51,377 nucleotides of DNA from a bacterium (lineage in GTDB: Bacteria; Actinomycetota; Acidimicrobiia; Acidimicrobiales; Bin134), in contig JAPOVT010000063.1 in assembly GCA_026708015.1 (NCBI GenBank), positions 1-51,377 of the forward strand, read 5' to 3'. The translations under genes and the position numbers were made by a program. Below, piece by piece: positions 42,210 through 50,871 of the stretch. A model generated the notes under the pieces. The model had not been told where the DNA came from and searched no databases. It saw nothing but the letters and a program-made list of their open reading frames with translations. How positions within the stretch are numbered: position 1 is the stretch's first letter; each line of letters begins with the position of its first letter.

Positions 42210-44092
42210 TCCTTCCCCGTAGTCGCTCGCACCCAGCGGCCCAGAGCCATCAGCGGGAACACCAGGCGGTAGAGGTGGTACCGGATGTAGAAGTCCCCGG
42301 AGAAGCCGGTGCCGGTATACCAGGGCTCGTCCCAATCTCCGTCGTCGCGCTGGTTTTCCAGCAGCCACACCACCCCTCTTCGAGCCGGTTCCTCGTCGGC
42401 CCGGCCCGCCGCGATCAGCGCCAGCAGCGCCCACGCAGTCTGCGACGGGGTGGACTCCCCCCGCCCCCGCCAGTTGTCATCGACATAGGAGCGCATGTCC
42501 TCGCCCCACCCACCGTCGTGGTTCTGCACCGACTCCAGCCAACGGCAGGCTCGCACCACCCGGCCGTCATCGGCCGGCACCCCGGCGCTGATCAAAGCCG
42601 GGACCACGGCCCCGGTGCCGTAGATGTAGTTGGCTCCCCAGCGCCCATACCAGGAACCGTCCTCCTCTTGTTCGGAGGTGAGCCATTGGACGCCGCGCTC
42701 TACCGCATTTCGATCAACGGGCAAGCCCACCCCGTCGCCATCCAGCTCGGCAAGCATCTCCACCACATGGGCGGTCACATCGGCCGACGGCGGATCGATG
42801 ACCTCTCCGAAATCGCAGAACGGCAGCTCGGCCACCAACGGGGAGCAGTTGTCGGCGTCGAACGCCGCCCAGCCCCCATCGGAGCACTGCATCCCCTGGG
42901 TCCAAATCACCGCCCGATCCAATGCTCGATTCACCTGCTTGGCATCGGGATGGTGAATGCGGCGCAGGGCGAGAGCCACCTCGGCCGTGTCGTCCAGATC
43001 GGGGTAGTAGTTGTTCTCGAATTCGAACGCCCATCCTCCCGGAGCCAGATGAGGACGCTGCTCGGCCCAGTCGCCCACGATCTGAACCTCCTGATCTATG
43101 AGCCAGCGGGCCCCGGCCACCATCTGCGGGTCTTCGGCGTCCACACCAGCGTCGGCCAGTGCCAGCAGTGCCAGACAGGTATCCCACACCGGCGACTGGC
43201 AGCACTCCAGGCGGCGCATGTCGTCTTCGACGATGGTCCAAGCGTCGAACCCGGCCAGCCCTTGGGCCAAGATGGGATGGTGCAGGGAATAACCCCGAAC
43301 GTACAGGGCCAGAAGCGAGTACACCCACGGCGGCTGGATGCCGCCCCAGCAGCCGTCTGACTCCTGGCGGGCGATGATCCACTGCTCAGCCCGGCTGAGC
43401 GCCCACCCCCGAACTCGCCGTTGGGGGCGGTTCTCGTAGAGATGCAGCACCTGATCGAGGCGCTGGAATCGACGAGCTGGACTCCCGGGCGGGGCGAGCT
43501 CCCGTTCCGGAGGAATGGCCCCGGTGCGGATCTCGTCGAGGTTCAGTCCCATCGACCGCACCGGGCGGTGAGCCCCCACCACAGTCAGAGCGACCAGGGT
43601 TTGGCGGGCCCAGCAGGCGAAGTCATAGATGTTCAGCGGAACCTGCTTGGGCAGAAAGATCACCTCTGGAGGCAGAGCGGGCAGGTCCTCCCATCGCCAC
43701 AGGTCGAACAGCGCCATCCAAATTCGGGTGAACACCCGGCTGCGCTCCAACCCTCCCTCGTCGCGGATGTAGGCCGCGGCTTTGGCCATATGGTCGGCAT
43801 CAACGGGATCGCCCGCGTAGCGCAGCGCCCAGTAGGCCTCCACGGTCACCGATAGATCGGCCGGACCCTGGTAGAAGGTGGCCCATGTGCCATCGGCTCG
43901 CTGGTTATGGCGGATCCAATTGGCCGTCTGCCGGGTGACCTCCGGATCGGCGATGCCCAAGAACTCCCGGAGGAACAGATCCTCAGCCTCGATGGACACG
44001 TTGGTCTCAAGCTCGTCTTTCCACCACCCCTGGGTGTCTTGAAGGCTGAGTAGCCGTTCGGTGGCCTTGGCCAGAGATTGCTCAACGCCCAT
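42206..44092 (-). CDS. shc: Squalene-hopene cyclase
   Basis: 628 residues. The catalytic DLDDTA motif (DXDD) lies at about residue 365; QW repeats (such as QRDDGDWDEPWYTG and GSWYGRWG) recur through both alpha-barrels; the C-terminal FSGDFYIRYHLYRLVFPLMALGRW is typical. It cyclises squalene to hopene and hopanol at the membrane. Its start overlaps the polyprenyl synthase stop (TGATG). Confidence 0.97.
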   Translation of the reverse strand: MGVEQSLAKATERLLSLQDTQGWWKDELETNVSIEAEDLFLREFLGIADPEVTRQTANWIRHNQRADGTWATFYQGPADLSVTVEAYWALRYAGDPVDADHMAKAAAYIRDEGGLERSRVFTRIWMALFDLWRWEDLPALPPEVIFLPKQVPLNIYDFACWARQTLVALTVVGAHRPVRSMGLNLDEIRTGAIPPERELAPPGSPARRFQRLDQVLHLYENRPQRRVRGWALSRAEQWIIARQESDGCWGGIQPPWVYSLLALYVRGYSLHHPILAQGLAGFDAWTIVEDDMRRLECCQSPVWDTCLALLALADAGVDAEDPQMVAGARWLIDQEVQIVGDWAEQRPHLAPGGWAFEFENNYYPDLDDTAEVALALRRIHHPDAKQVNRALDRAVIWTQGMQCSDGGWAAFDADNCSPLVAELPFCDFGEVIDPPSADVTAHVVEMLAELDGDGVGLPVDRNAVERGVQWLTSEQEEDGSWYGRWGANYIYGTGAVVPALISAGVPADDGRVVRACRWLESVQNHDGGWGEDMRSYVDDNWRGRGESTPSQTAWALLALIAAGRADEEPARRGVVWLLENQRDDGDWDEPWYTGTGFSGDFYIRYHLYRLVFPLMALGRWVRATTGKE

Positions 44093-45090
44093 CAGAAATC
44101 CCTCCCCACGATGAAATCGGCCAGCAACCGCAGCTCCTCCACCGCCTCGTCTACGACCTCCTCATGCACGGCCAGAGAATCGAGGGCGGATACAGCCATG
44201 TCGTAGTGGGTTCGGGCCAGTTGCTGGGTGCCTTCCCGGCCACCCCCAGCCTCCACCAAAGCCCGGGCTGCGTCCACCCCTCCGGCGTCCCAGTCGGGAC
44301 GGGAATAGAGTTCGGCCAACTCGTCGGCCGCCGACGTGCCGCTGTTGAGGGCGATCACCACCGGCACCGACTTCTTGCGCTCCCGAAGGTCGGCCCCTGC
44401 GGGCTTGCCAGTGCGCTCGGGATCACCCCAGATCCCCAGAAGATCGTCCACTGCTTGGAAAGCCACTCCCATTTGAGCGCCGAACTCCGACAGGCCACCG
44501 ACCACCGAGTCATCAGCCTCCGCCAGAATCGCCCCGACCGAAGTTGCGTACGACAACAGCGCCCCGGTCTTGCCCTGTTCCATGGCCAGACACTCTTCCA
44601 TGGCGACGAGAGACTTCTCCTCAAAGGCCATGTCCATGCTCTGGCCGACGATCATTGCCGAAACTGCTTTGGTCAGATGCTTGGCCGCCTTGACCTTGGG
44701 GGGTGTGGGATCGGACAGCAGTACCTCATAGGCCAAGTTGTGCAGAGCGTCTCCCACCACTACGCCGACTCCGATGCCGAACTTGGCCCATACCGTGGGC
44801 CGGTGCCGGCGCTCGGCATCGTTGTCGATGATGTCGTCGTGGATGAGCGAGAAATCGTGAATCAGCTCAATAGCCACCGCTCCGGGAACTCCTGTCTCCG
44901 AAGGGGCGCCCACGGCTTCGGCTGACAGAATGGCCAGCGCCGGACGGGTCCCCTTGCCCGGACTTTGGAAGTGGTATTCGGCGGGCTCTCGCAGCTCAGG
45001 GCACAGACCGCTCAGCGCGGCGACGATGGCCGGGGCGACCAACTCCCTGGCTCGCTTGAGGATTCCCGGAACCGGAACTCCCTCACTCAC
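44092..45090 (-). CDS. Polyprenyl diphosphate synthase of the hopanoid operon
   Basis: 332 residues, GTG start overlapping the hpnE stop (GTGA). First Asp-rich motif LIHDDIIDND (residues 83-91), KGTRPALAIL, and second motif QAVDDLLGIWGD. This is the HopD-type trans-prenyltransferase, expected to supply farnesyl or geranylgeranyl diphosphate for presqualene formation. Product length cannot be fixed from sequence. Its place between hpnE and shc matches the actinobacterial hopanoid operons. Confidence 0.88.
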   Translation of the reverse strand: MSEGVPVPGILKRARELVAPAIVAALSGLCPELREPAEYHFQSPGKGTRPALAILSAEAVGAPSETGVPGAVAIELIHDFSLIHDDIIDNDAERRHRPTVWAKFGIGVGVVVGDALHNLAYEVLLSDPTPPKVKAAKHLTKAVSAMIVGQSMDMAFEEKSLVAMEECLAMEQGKTGALLSYATSVGAILAEADDSVVGGLSEFGAQMGVAFQAVDDLLGIWGDPERTGKPAGADLRERKKSVPVVIALNSGTSAADELAELYSRPDWDAGGVDAARALVEAGGGREGTQQLARTHYDMAVSALDSLAVHEEVVDEAVEELRLLADFIVGRDF

Positions 45091-46565
45091 GCGCTCATCC
45101 TTTCTTGCTCGACTGCTGACCGTTGTGCGCCCAGAGGGTGCCCAGAGGTGTTTCCGGATGACTGGCTAGGTGGAGACGCAATGGCGTTGCGGCAGCGGTC
45201 CAGAGCCAGGCCAGCCGCCAGCTTACCGGAGCGGACAGCGCCCTCCATGGTGGCCGGCCAGCCGGTATCGGTCCACGCCCCAGCCAAGAACAGCCCGTCG
45301 ATTGCAGTGATCGGACCGGGACGAAGCTGCCGGGTGCCGGGGCGGCCGGCAAATGTGGCTCGGTGCTCTCGGGTCACCACCGCGTCGATCACCTCAGCCT
45401 CAGCCGAGAGCGGCAACAAGTCGGCAAGTGCCGACCGGTAGCGCTCGATCATCTCCGCCGGTCGCTCGCCGACCTCATCAAAGGCCGCCGACTGCGACAC
45501 TGCCACCACTTGCTGGCCGCCACTTCCAGCTCCAACCGGCATCCCCGGGCCATTCCCGGCCCAGTTGGCGGCCTCGGTTCGGTCGAACACGAATTGCACC
45601 GGGGAGTCCAATGCTGCGGTGAAGGGCACATCCATCACCCGTCGGTCGAACACGAAGTGTACGTTGACAATGGGAGATATTCCGAGATCGACCAGCTCGG
45701 ATTGCCCCGGCACGGTGCCAGGAGGCAGCAGGCCGTCCACAACATCGTGGGGCACGGCGAGGATCACCGCGTCGGCCTCGAGCCGCCGCCCGTCCACCGT
45801 GACGGAAGCTCCTTCGCCCACCGCTTCCACATGGGCTTGAAGCTGGATATGCCCGCCTAGGGCGGTGATCACCCGGGCGGCGGCATCTCCGTGGAGTGCA
45901 GCCAAGGGCACTCGCGTCCAGCCCAGATCACCGGCTTCGGCGCTGTCCAAGAGCCCGGTGCGGAACACCTTGACGGCCAGGCTGAGCGAGGCATCGTCGG
46001 CCCGAAGGTTCACCGTTGGCAGGCAGATGAGATCCCACATCCCGGCGATGGCCCGATCGGACTCGCCGCGAAATCGCAACCATCCCCCAAAGCTCATCTC
46101 GTCGGCACTCGGCTCATCGGGATCGAGGCGACGCAAAGCCAGCGCGGTGCGGATCGCTCGCAGCCGATCGGCTACCGAAAGCGGGCTGTAGCCCAGCAGC
46201 GAGCGGGCCAAGTGAAGGGGTGGCGGGGCGCCGGTGCGGAAAATACGGGCCGGACGGCGACCGGGGCGCATCACCGAAACCGACATGCGGCGCTGCTCGG
46301 ACACCTGATCGGCCACGCCCAGGCGCTTCAAGAGGGCCCGGTACTCGGTGCAGCACCGCATGAACACGTGCTGGCCGTTGTCGAACCAGCGGCCATTGCG
46401 CTGAAACGACCAGGTAGCCCCGCCCAATCGAGGAGCCCGCTCATAAAGCGTCACCAGCGCTCCGCCGTCGGCGGCAGCCACCGCCGCCGACAGCCCGGCG
46501 AGCCCGCCGCCGACCACAGCGATCTTCGGCTTGGCGCTCGGCGTAAGGGAAACGGGCGCACTCAT
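45087..46565 (-). CDS. hpnE: HpnE: hydroxysqualene dehydroxylase
   Basis: 492 residues. FAD-binding VVGGGLAGLSAA (17-28), YERAPRLGGATWSF, GQHVFMRCCTEY, and C-terminal LFLAGAWTDTGWPATMEGAVRSGKLAA are the amine-oxidase/phytoene-desaturase-like HpnE features. It reduces hydroxysqualene to squalene, the last step of the HpnCDE route. Overlaps hpnD (ATGA). The last 40 residues are a low-complexity tail. Confidence 0.92.
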   Translation of the reverse strand: MSAPVSLTPSAKPKIAVVGGGLAGLSAAVAAADGGALVTLYERAPRLGGATWSFQRNGRWFDNGQHVFMRCCTEYRALLKRLGVADQVSEQRRMSVSVMRPGRRPARIFRTGAPPPLHLARSLLGYSPLSVADRLRAIRTALALRRLDPDEPSADEMSFGGWLRFRGESDRAIAGMWDLICLPTVNLRADDASLSLAVKVFRTGLLDSAEAGDLGWTRVPLAALHGDAAARVITALGGHIQLQAHVEAVGEGASVTVDGRRLEADAVILAVPHDVVDGLLPPGTVPGQSELVDLGISPIVNVHFVFDRRVMDVPFTAALDSPVQFVFDRTEAANWAGNGPGMPVGAGSGGQQVVAVSQSAAFDEVGERPAEMIERYRSALADLLPLSAEAEVIDAVVTREHRATFAGRPGTRQLRPGPITAIDGLFLAGAWTDTGWPATMEGAVRSGKLAAGLALDRCRNAIASPPSQSSGNTSGHPLGAQRSAVEQERMSA

Positions 46566-47416
46566 GGGGAGGCTCCGACCAGACTGCGAAGGGCCACCCA
46601 GGCCTTCTCCCTGGTGGGCAACGACATCCGCCTTTCCAAAACCTCAGTGGGCGTGGCGGCAATGCGGGCCAGCAGGCGGTGGTAAATCCCGGCCATCGCC
46701 CCGGTGCAGGCCCGGCTGCGATGGTCCAGCATGTCGAGCAGCTTCAGACCCTCGGCGAAATGCCGTTCGGCCCGCTCGGCTTCAAACGCCACCAGAGCGC
46801 CCACGGCGTCGGCGGGGCCGGTCAGGTCGGGAGCACAGCCGAACTGCTCGATGTCAGCGGAAGGCAAGTAGACCCGTCCCATGCCCCGGTCTTCCACGAT
46901 GTCGCGCAAGATGTTGGTGAGCTGAAGGGCAATGCCCAGCACATCGGCCAACTCGGCGGCCTGATCAGGATCGCCGCTGGTGCCAAAAACTCCGATCGAC
47001 AGACGGCCCACCGATCCGGCCACGAGTCGGCAATACTGCTCGGTTTCATCGATCGTGTCGTACACCTTTCCAACGGCATCCTGCTCGCATCCGGCAACGA
47101 TCTCGTTCAGTGCCGACGCCGGGATGGGGAAGCGGTCGATGGCGTGGCGCAGTCCCACCAATACCGGGTCGTCGGGGTTGCGAAGTCCGCCTTCAGCCAG
47201 CGTGTCGATGTCGGCCCGTATCTCGGTCAGGTGGGCCAGCTTTTCGTCTTGAGGCAGCGGGCCATCGCCCACATCGTCGATGCGCCGGGCCATGGCGTAC
47301 AGCGCTGACATGGCTTGGCGCTTCGGCTTGGGCAGCAGCCGGATGCCGTAGGAGAAATTGCGGGCCTCGGCCCGGGTGATCTCCTCACACCGCTGATAGG
47401 CGTCGGCTGTCTTCAC
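46562..47416 (-). CDS. hpnD: HpnD: presqualene diphosphate synthase
   Basis: 284 residues from the GTG at 47416, in the GTGA overlap with hpnC; the frame is open further upstream but there overlaps hpnC and is not protein-like. RRIDDVGD and NILRDIVEDRGMGRVYLP are the two Asp-rich sites of squalene/phytoene synthases. It condenses two farnesyl diphosphates to presqualene diphosphate. Confidence 0.92.
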   Translation of the reverse strand: MKTADAYQRCEEITRAEARNFSYGIRLLPKPKRQAMSALYAMARRIDDVGDGPLPQDEKLAHLTEIRADIDTLAEGGLRNPDDPVLVGLRHAIDRFPIPASALNEIVAGCEQDAVGKVYDTIDETEQYCRLVAGSVGRLSIGVFGTSGDPDQAAELADVLGIALQLTNILRDIVEDRGMGRVYLPSADIEQFGCAPDLTGPADAVGALVAFEAERAERHFAEGLKLLDMLDHRSRACTGAMAGIYHRLLARIAATPTEVLERRMSLPTREKAWVALRSLVGASP

Positions 47417-48315
47417 CCTCGCCTCCAGCGCGCTGCCATGTCCTGTATGGCGCGAACCGCTTTGGCATCGGTTGCCTGGACAGGAGTGGCGAGGCGAACC
47501 ACATGGGCCGCCGTGCGGACCTTGGACGGGGTCCGCAGTTTTTTCAGCACGTCGTAGTCGGCCCCTGCGATGGCATCCAATGCAGCCATTCCGCCGCCGG
47601 CATAGCCGGCCACGGTCACCTTGGCCCAACCGCTGAGGGATGCCACCAGCGGCCCTCCCCGACTCAGGAGTCCTCGGGCCGTGTCGCATTGGTGGGCCAC
47701 CAACCGGCGGAGCGGATCCGAAGCCCGGGCCGCCCCGAGATCCTCCTCGACCACGCCGAAGCGGGCCATCTCATCGGCCGGGAAGTAGATGCGTCCCTTT
47801 TGGGTGTAGTCCTCGCCGATGTCTTGGAGATGCTCCACCAGTTGCAAGCCGGTACACACCGCGTCGCTGAGGGCGATGCGCTCGGGGGTAGCCGCGCCGA
47901 ACACTGCCAATACCAGCCGACCCACCGGATTGGCCGAAAGCGTGCAGTACTCAGCCAACTCGGCCTGGGTCCGGTAGCGGTGCTTGCGCTGATCGACTCG
48001 GTTGGCCTCGATGAGCGCCAAGAACGGCTCACCGTCGACATCAAGTTCGTCGAGAAGAGGAGTGAGCTGGACCATCACGGGGTGGGTGGCATCGCCGGTG
48101 CGTGCTCGTTGGAGCTCCGCTTCGATCCAGTCCAGCGCGGCCAGGCGGTCGCCGTCGTATTCATCTCCGATGTCGTCCACCAGTCGGGCGAATCCGTAAA
48201 TGGCCAGAAGATGGGCGCGATGAACTGAGGGGACTGCCTTCAACACAACCGGGAAGTTCTCGCTTCCCTTCTGGTCCATGATCGAGTTCAAATCGAACCC
48301 GACATCAGCCTGCAC
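47413..48315 (-). CDS. hpnC: HpnC: hydroxysqualene synthase
   Basis: 300 residues with a GTG start at 48315; an internal ATG near residue 13 is an alternative. ENFPVVLKAVPSVHRAHLLAIYGFARLVDDIGDE is a typical HpnC opening, and HLQDIGEDYTQKGRIYFP is the second Asp site. Makes hydroxysqualene from presqualene diphosphate. First gene of the operon, so the promoter should lie in 48316-48444. Confidence 0.92.
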   Translation of the reverse strand: MQADVGFDLNSIMDQKGSENFPVVLKAVPSVHRAHLLAIYGFARLVDDIGDEYDGDRLAALDWIEAELQRARTGDATHPVMVQLTPLLDELDVDGEPFLALIEANRVDQRKHRYRTQAELAEYCTLSANPVGRLVLAVFGAATPERIALSDAVCTGLQLVEHLQDIGEDYTQKGRIYFPADEMARFGVVEEDLGAARASDPLRRLVAHQCDTARGLLSRGGPLVASLSGWAKVTVAGYAGGGMAALDAIAGADYDVLKKLRTPSKVRTAAHVVRLATPVQATDAKAVRAIQDMAARWRRG

Positions 48316-48333
48316 AGCACCCCCGCTGCATTT

Positions 48334-48362
48334 GGGCTAACCCGCTGGTCAACGGGCTAGCC
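48334..48362. promoter_or_regulatory. Inverted repeat upstream of hpnC (candidate operator)
   Basis: GGGCTAACCCG (48334-48344), eight-base spacer, CGGGCTAGCC (48353-48362): ten of the arm positions pair. It ends 19 bases before the hpnC start, within the leader or promoter. The neighbouring MerR-TetR fusion regulator is the obvious candidate to bind it (inference). Confidence 0.5.
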
Positions 48363-48414
48363 GAGCCATCTATGACAATGTTCTGACAATCGTTACCCAA
48401 TTGCAAACAAAAGA

Positions 48415-48436
48415 GTGACCATCAGGTCACCTTTTT
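48415..48436 (-). terminator. Hairpin with T-rich flank after the regulator gene
   Basis: GTGACC-ATCA-GGTCAC, six perfect pairs, lies between the regulator stop (48445) and the hpnC promoter. On the minus strand it is followed by TCTTTTGTTT, on the plus strand by CTTTTT, so it could terminate either way. Its place fits the end of the regulator transcript. Confidence 0.6.
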
Positions 48437-48444
48437 GTACGCGC

Positions 48445-49254
48445 TCAATCCGAGGCTGTCAAGGCATTGGCTGTCAAGTCCTTGGAAGGCCCGCGGTCTT
48501 CGAATTTGGGACGATCGGCGAAACGACCCATCAGACTTTCGGCAAAAATGAGGGCGATGGCGTCCATAATGAGGGCGCCGGCCAGCCGGTGGCCCCTGGG
48601 ATCGTCGGACAAGGCCTCCCCAAGCCGCTCGGCCAGCCGCCAGAACACCCGCTGGGCGGCGGCAGCATGCTCCACCTGGCCCTGCACCGATCGCTTGGCC
48701 ACCTCCAGCATGATGGGCAGGCCGGGCAGCAGGGTCTCAGCCAGGCGGCGGGTGAGCTCTTGTCGGCTCAACCCGACCTGGCCGCCGACCGAGGCGGCGA
48801 ATTCCTCCGCGGTGTTGTCCACCACCGCCTCTACCGCATGGAAGAACAGGTCTTGTTTGGAGCGGTAGTGGCGGTAGAAGGTGCCTTTGGCCACTCCGGC
48901 CAGAGAGCAGATATCGGCCACGCTCACCTCGGTGTAGCCCCTCAGCGCGAATTCCTGAATGGCCATGTTGCGCAGTTGCTCGCCGCTGTCGGCCAAGTTG
49001 GCCACCTCGGCGTGGTCGGGGTTCTCCGCGTTCATAATCTGAGCGATGTGGCGCAGCGGCAAGCGGTGGCGCTCTCGCAATTCCCGAATCTGCTCAACTG
49101 CTTCGGCGTGGCGCTGGCTGTAGAGGAAGCGGTTGGCGGCAGCCCGACGGGGCGCGGGTAAGAGGCCCAACCGCCGATAGTGGTGGATGGAGGCAGCCGG
49201 TACTCCGGTGCGGGCTACGAGTTCACTGATGGGGAACTCCCCGGGAGTGCCCAT
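48445..49254 (-). CDS. MerR-TetR fusion transcriptional regulator
   Basis: 269 residues with two DNA-binding domains. Residues 6-76 are a MerR-type winged helix: ISELVARTGVPAASIHHYRRLGLLPAP, NRFLYSQRH, then LPLRHIAQIM. Residues 91-140 are a TetR-type helix-turn-helix: MAIQEFALRGYTEVSVADICSLAGVAKGTFYRHYRSKQDLFFHAVE. The rest is an alpha-helical TetR ligand domain. There is no MerR metal-binding tail. A GTGGAGG site precedes the ATG. It stands directly upstream of the hopanoid operon in the same direction, separated by a hairpin, and is a plausible controller of it or of the ferredoxin pair. Confidence 0.85.
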   Translation of the reverse strand: MGTPGEFPISELVARTGVPAASIHHYRRLGLLPAPRRAAANRFLYSQRHAEAVEQIRELRERHRLPLRHIAQIMNAENPDHAEVANLADSGEQLRNMAIQEFALRGYTEVSVADICSLAGVAKGTFYRHYRSKQDLFFHAVEAVVDNTAEEFAASVGGQVGLSRQELTRRLAETLLPGLPIMLEVAKRSVQGQVEHAAAAQRVFWRLAERLGEALSDDPRGHRLAGALIMDAIALIFAESLMGRFADRPKFEDRGPSKDLTANALTASD

Positions 49255-49275
49255 GCCTCCACTCTTATTCGCTTT

Positions 49276-49294
49276 GCGCTGCTATCGCCAGCGC
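49276..49294. promoter_or_regulatory. Inverted repeat before the MerR-TetR regulator
   Basis: GCGCTG-CTATCGC-CAGCGC, six-base arms with a seven-base spacer, about 22 bases before the regulator ATG at 49254. It could be an autoregulatory operator. It is short and may be chance. Confidence 0.3.
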
Positions 49295-49321
49295 GTACCG
49301 GAAACTCGTGCCTGCGGATGG

Positions 49322-50521
49322 CTACTCTTGCTCGGCGATCTTGATCGCGTCTTCGAAGCTGGTGCCCTGTTCGATCAGGTTGCGGTACTTCATCACGTGG
49401 CGGGGTCGATTGAACCCGAGCACGCCAACCAGGCGGCCGGCCCGGCCATAGAGGGCGGCAAACCGCCGCTCCTCAGTCGATCCGGTGATGATGCGCACCT
49501 CGTCATCAGGCGCCGCTCGTCCCGCCAACTGGATCTTGCGGTCGTACTGGTCGCTCCAGAACCACGGCACCGGAGAGTAGGGCTGGGCCTCGTCGTCGGA
49601 GGCCAATAGGCGGAGCGCCGCATGCTGGCCCTGGGCAATGGCGTTGTCCCAGTGCTCCACCCGCATGGTCTCTCCGAACAGGCGGTTGGGCCAGCGGGCC
49701 ACGTCACCGGCGGCGGCAATTCCCGGCGCGGCCAGACAGGTCTCATCGCACACCACCCCGTTGTCCAAGGTCAGGCCCGAGCCCTCCAGCCATTCGGTGT
49801 TGGGTATCACACCGATGCCCACCACCACCACGTCGGCTTCCACCGAAGTGCCGTCGCTCAGATTCACCCGCTCCACCCGGCCATGGCCGTCGAAGCCGTC
49901 GACGCCCACGCCGAGGCGAAGGTCCACCCCGTGGTCCCGGTGTACGTCGGCGCACACCGTGCCGATCTCGGTACCCAAGACGCGGCCCAGCGGCACCGGC
50001 AATGCCTCGATCATCGTGACCTCCAGGCCCCGCTCCCGGGCGGTGGCCGCCACTTCAGCGCCGATGAACCCGGCCCCCACCACTGCCACCCGCTGCGGGG
50101 AGGCCTCCAGCTCGGCCCGGATGGCCAAGCAGTCGTCCAGGTCCCGCAGGGTGTAGATACCGTCGAGCCCGTTGGTGGGCAGCTCCCGGCATCGGGCCCC
50201 GGTGGCGATGAGAACGCCGTCGGCGGTGACCGCCGAGCCGTCGTCGAGGGTGACGGTGCGGCTGGCCGCATCAAGGGCGGCGGCTCGGCGGCCCAGCCGC
50301 CAGTCGGCCTCTAGTCGCTGGAGCGATTCATCGTCAGACAGAGCGATGCGGTCTTGTTCCCACTCCCCGGCGAGGAGCTGTTTGGACAGGGGAGGCCGGT
50401 CGTAGGGCTGGTGAGGCTCATCGCCGATGATGGTGATGGCTCCGTCGAATCCGTCTCGCCGAAGCGACTCTGCTGCTCGGGTTCCGGCCAGCGACGCTCC
50501 AACAATGGCTAGTGAGCGCAG
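49322..50521 (-). CDS. Ferredoxin reductase (NAD(P)H-dependent flavoprotein)
   Basis: 399 residues. The frame runs from CTG at 50521 to the stop at 49322; no ATG, GTG or TTG lies in frame between the ferredoxin end and the family's first strand, and GAGGAG stands ten bases before the CTG, so this rare start (or a base error for GTG) is likely. FAD motif LAIVGASLAGTRAAE at the N-terminus, PYDRPPLSK, LIATGAR, NAD motif VVGAGFIGAEVAA (149-154 region), GIAAAGDVARWPN and a reductase C-terminal domain match rhodocoxin/putidaredoxin reductases. Supplies electrons to the adjacent ferredoxin and thence to P450s. Confidence 0.88.
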   Translation of the reverse strand: MRSLAIVGASLAGTRAAESLRRDGFDGAITIIGDEPHQPYDRPPLSKQLLAGEWEQDRIALSDDESLQRLEADWRLGRRAAALDAASRTVTLDDGSAVTADGVLIATGARCRELPTNGLDGIYTLRDLDDCLAIRAELEASPQRVAVVGAGFIGAEVAATARERGLEVTMIEALPVPLGRVLGTEIGTVCADVHRDHGVDLRLGVGVDGFDGHGRVERVNLSDGTSVEADVVVVGIGVIPNTEWLEGSGLTLDNGVVCDETCLAAPGIAAAGDVARWPNRLFGETMRVEHWDNAIAQGQHAALRLLASDDEAQPYSPVPWFWSDQYDRKIQLAGRAAPDDEVRIITGSTEERRFAALYGRAGRLVGVLGFNRPRHVMKYRNLIEQGTSFEDAIKIAEQE

Positions 50522-50528
50522 CGGGCGC

Positions 50529-50729
50529 CTACTCCTCGGCCACGGAGATGGCCTGCTTGGGGCAGCGCTGGACCGATTCGTTCACCCGATCGCGGGCCTC
50601 ATCCCCCGGGGTCTCGTTCAGCAGGTACAAGAAATCGTCGTCGCGTACCTCGAAAATGTCAGGAGCGACCTGCATGCAAATGGCGTTGCTCTCGCACAGG
50701 TCGTAGTCCACGACCACCCGGTATCCCAT
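50529..50729 (-). CDS. Three-cysteine ferredoxin ([3Fe-4S]-type)
   Basis: 66 residues from the ATG at 50729, chosen because the family starts here; an upstream start at 50771 adds unrelated sequence. Cys12, Cys18 and Cys56 (CESNAIC, then RCPKQAI) with APDIFEV between are the [3Fe-4S] pattern of P450-partner ferredoxins. Immediately followed by its reductase. Probable redox partner for the P450s at 9785 and 25491. Confidence 0.9.
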   Translation of the reverse strand: MGYRVVVDYDLCESNAICMQVAPDIFEVRDDDFLYLLNETPGDEARDRVNESVQRCPKQAISVAEE

Positions 50730-50871
50730 CGGATCCTCCCATCTCCCAAAAGACACCCTGACCCTACCCAACCAACCCCCACCCCGTCACCATCGGGCTG
50801 CCGAACCAGGCGGGAATGCTCTGGTGGGCACCGGCGCGGCCAAAGGAACTGCGTTCGTAGCCCTCCAGCCT

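Noticed and set aside
42275..43360. A 361-codon plus-strand open frame
   Set aside because: Antisense to squalene-hopene cyclase, which is intact with all motifs.
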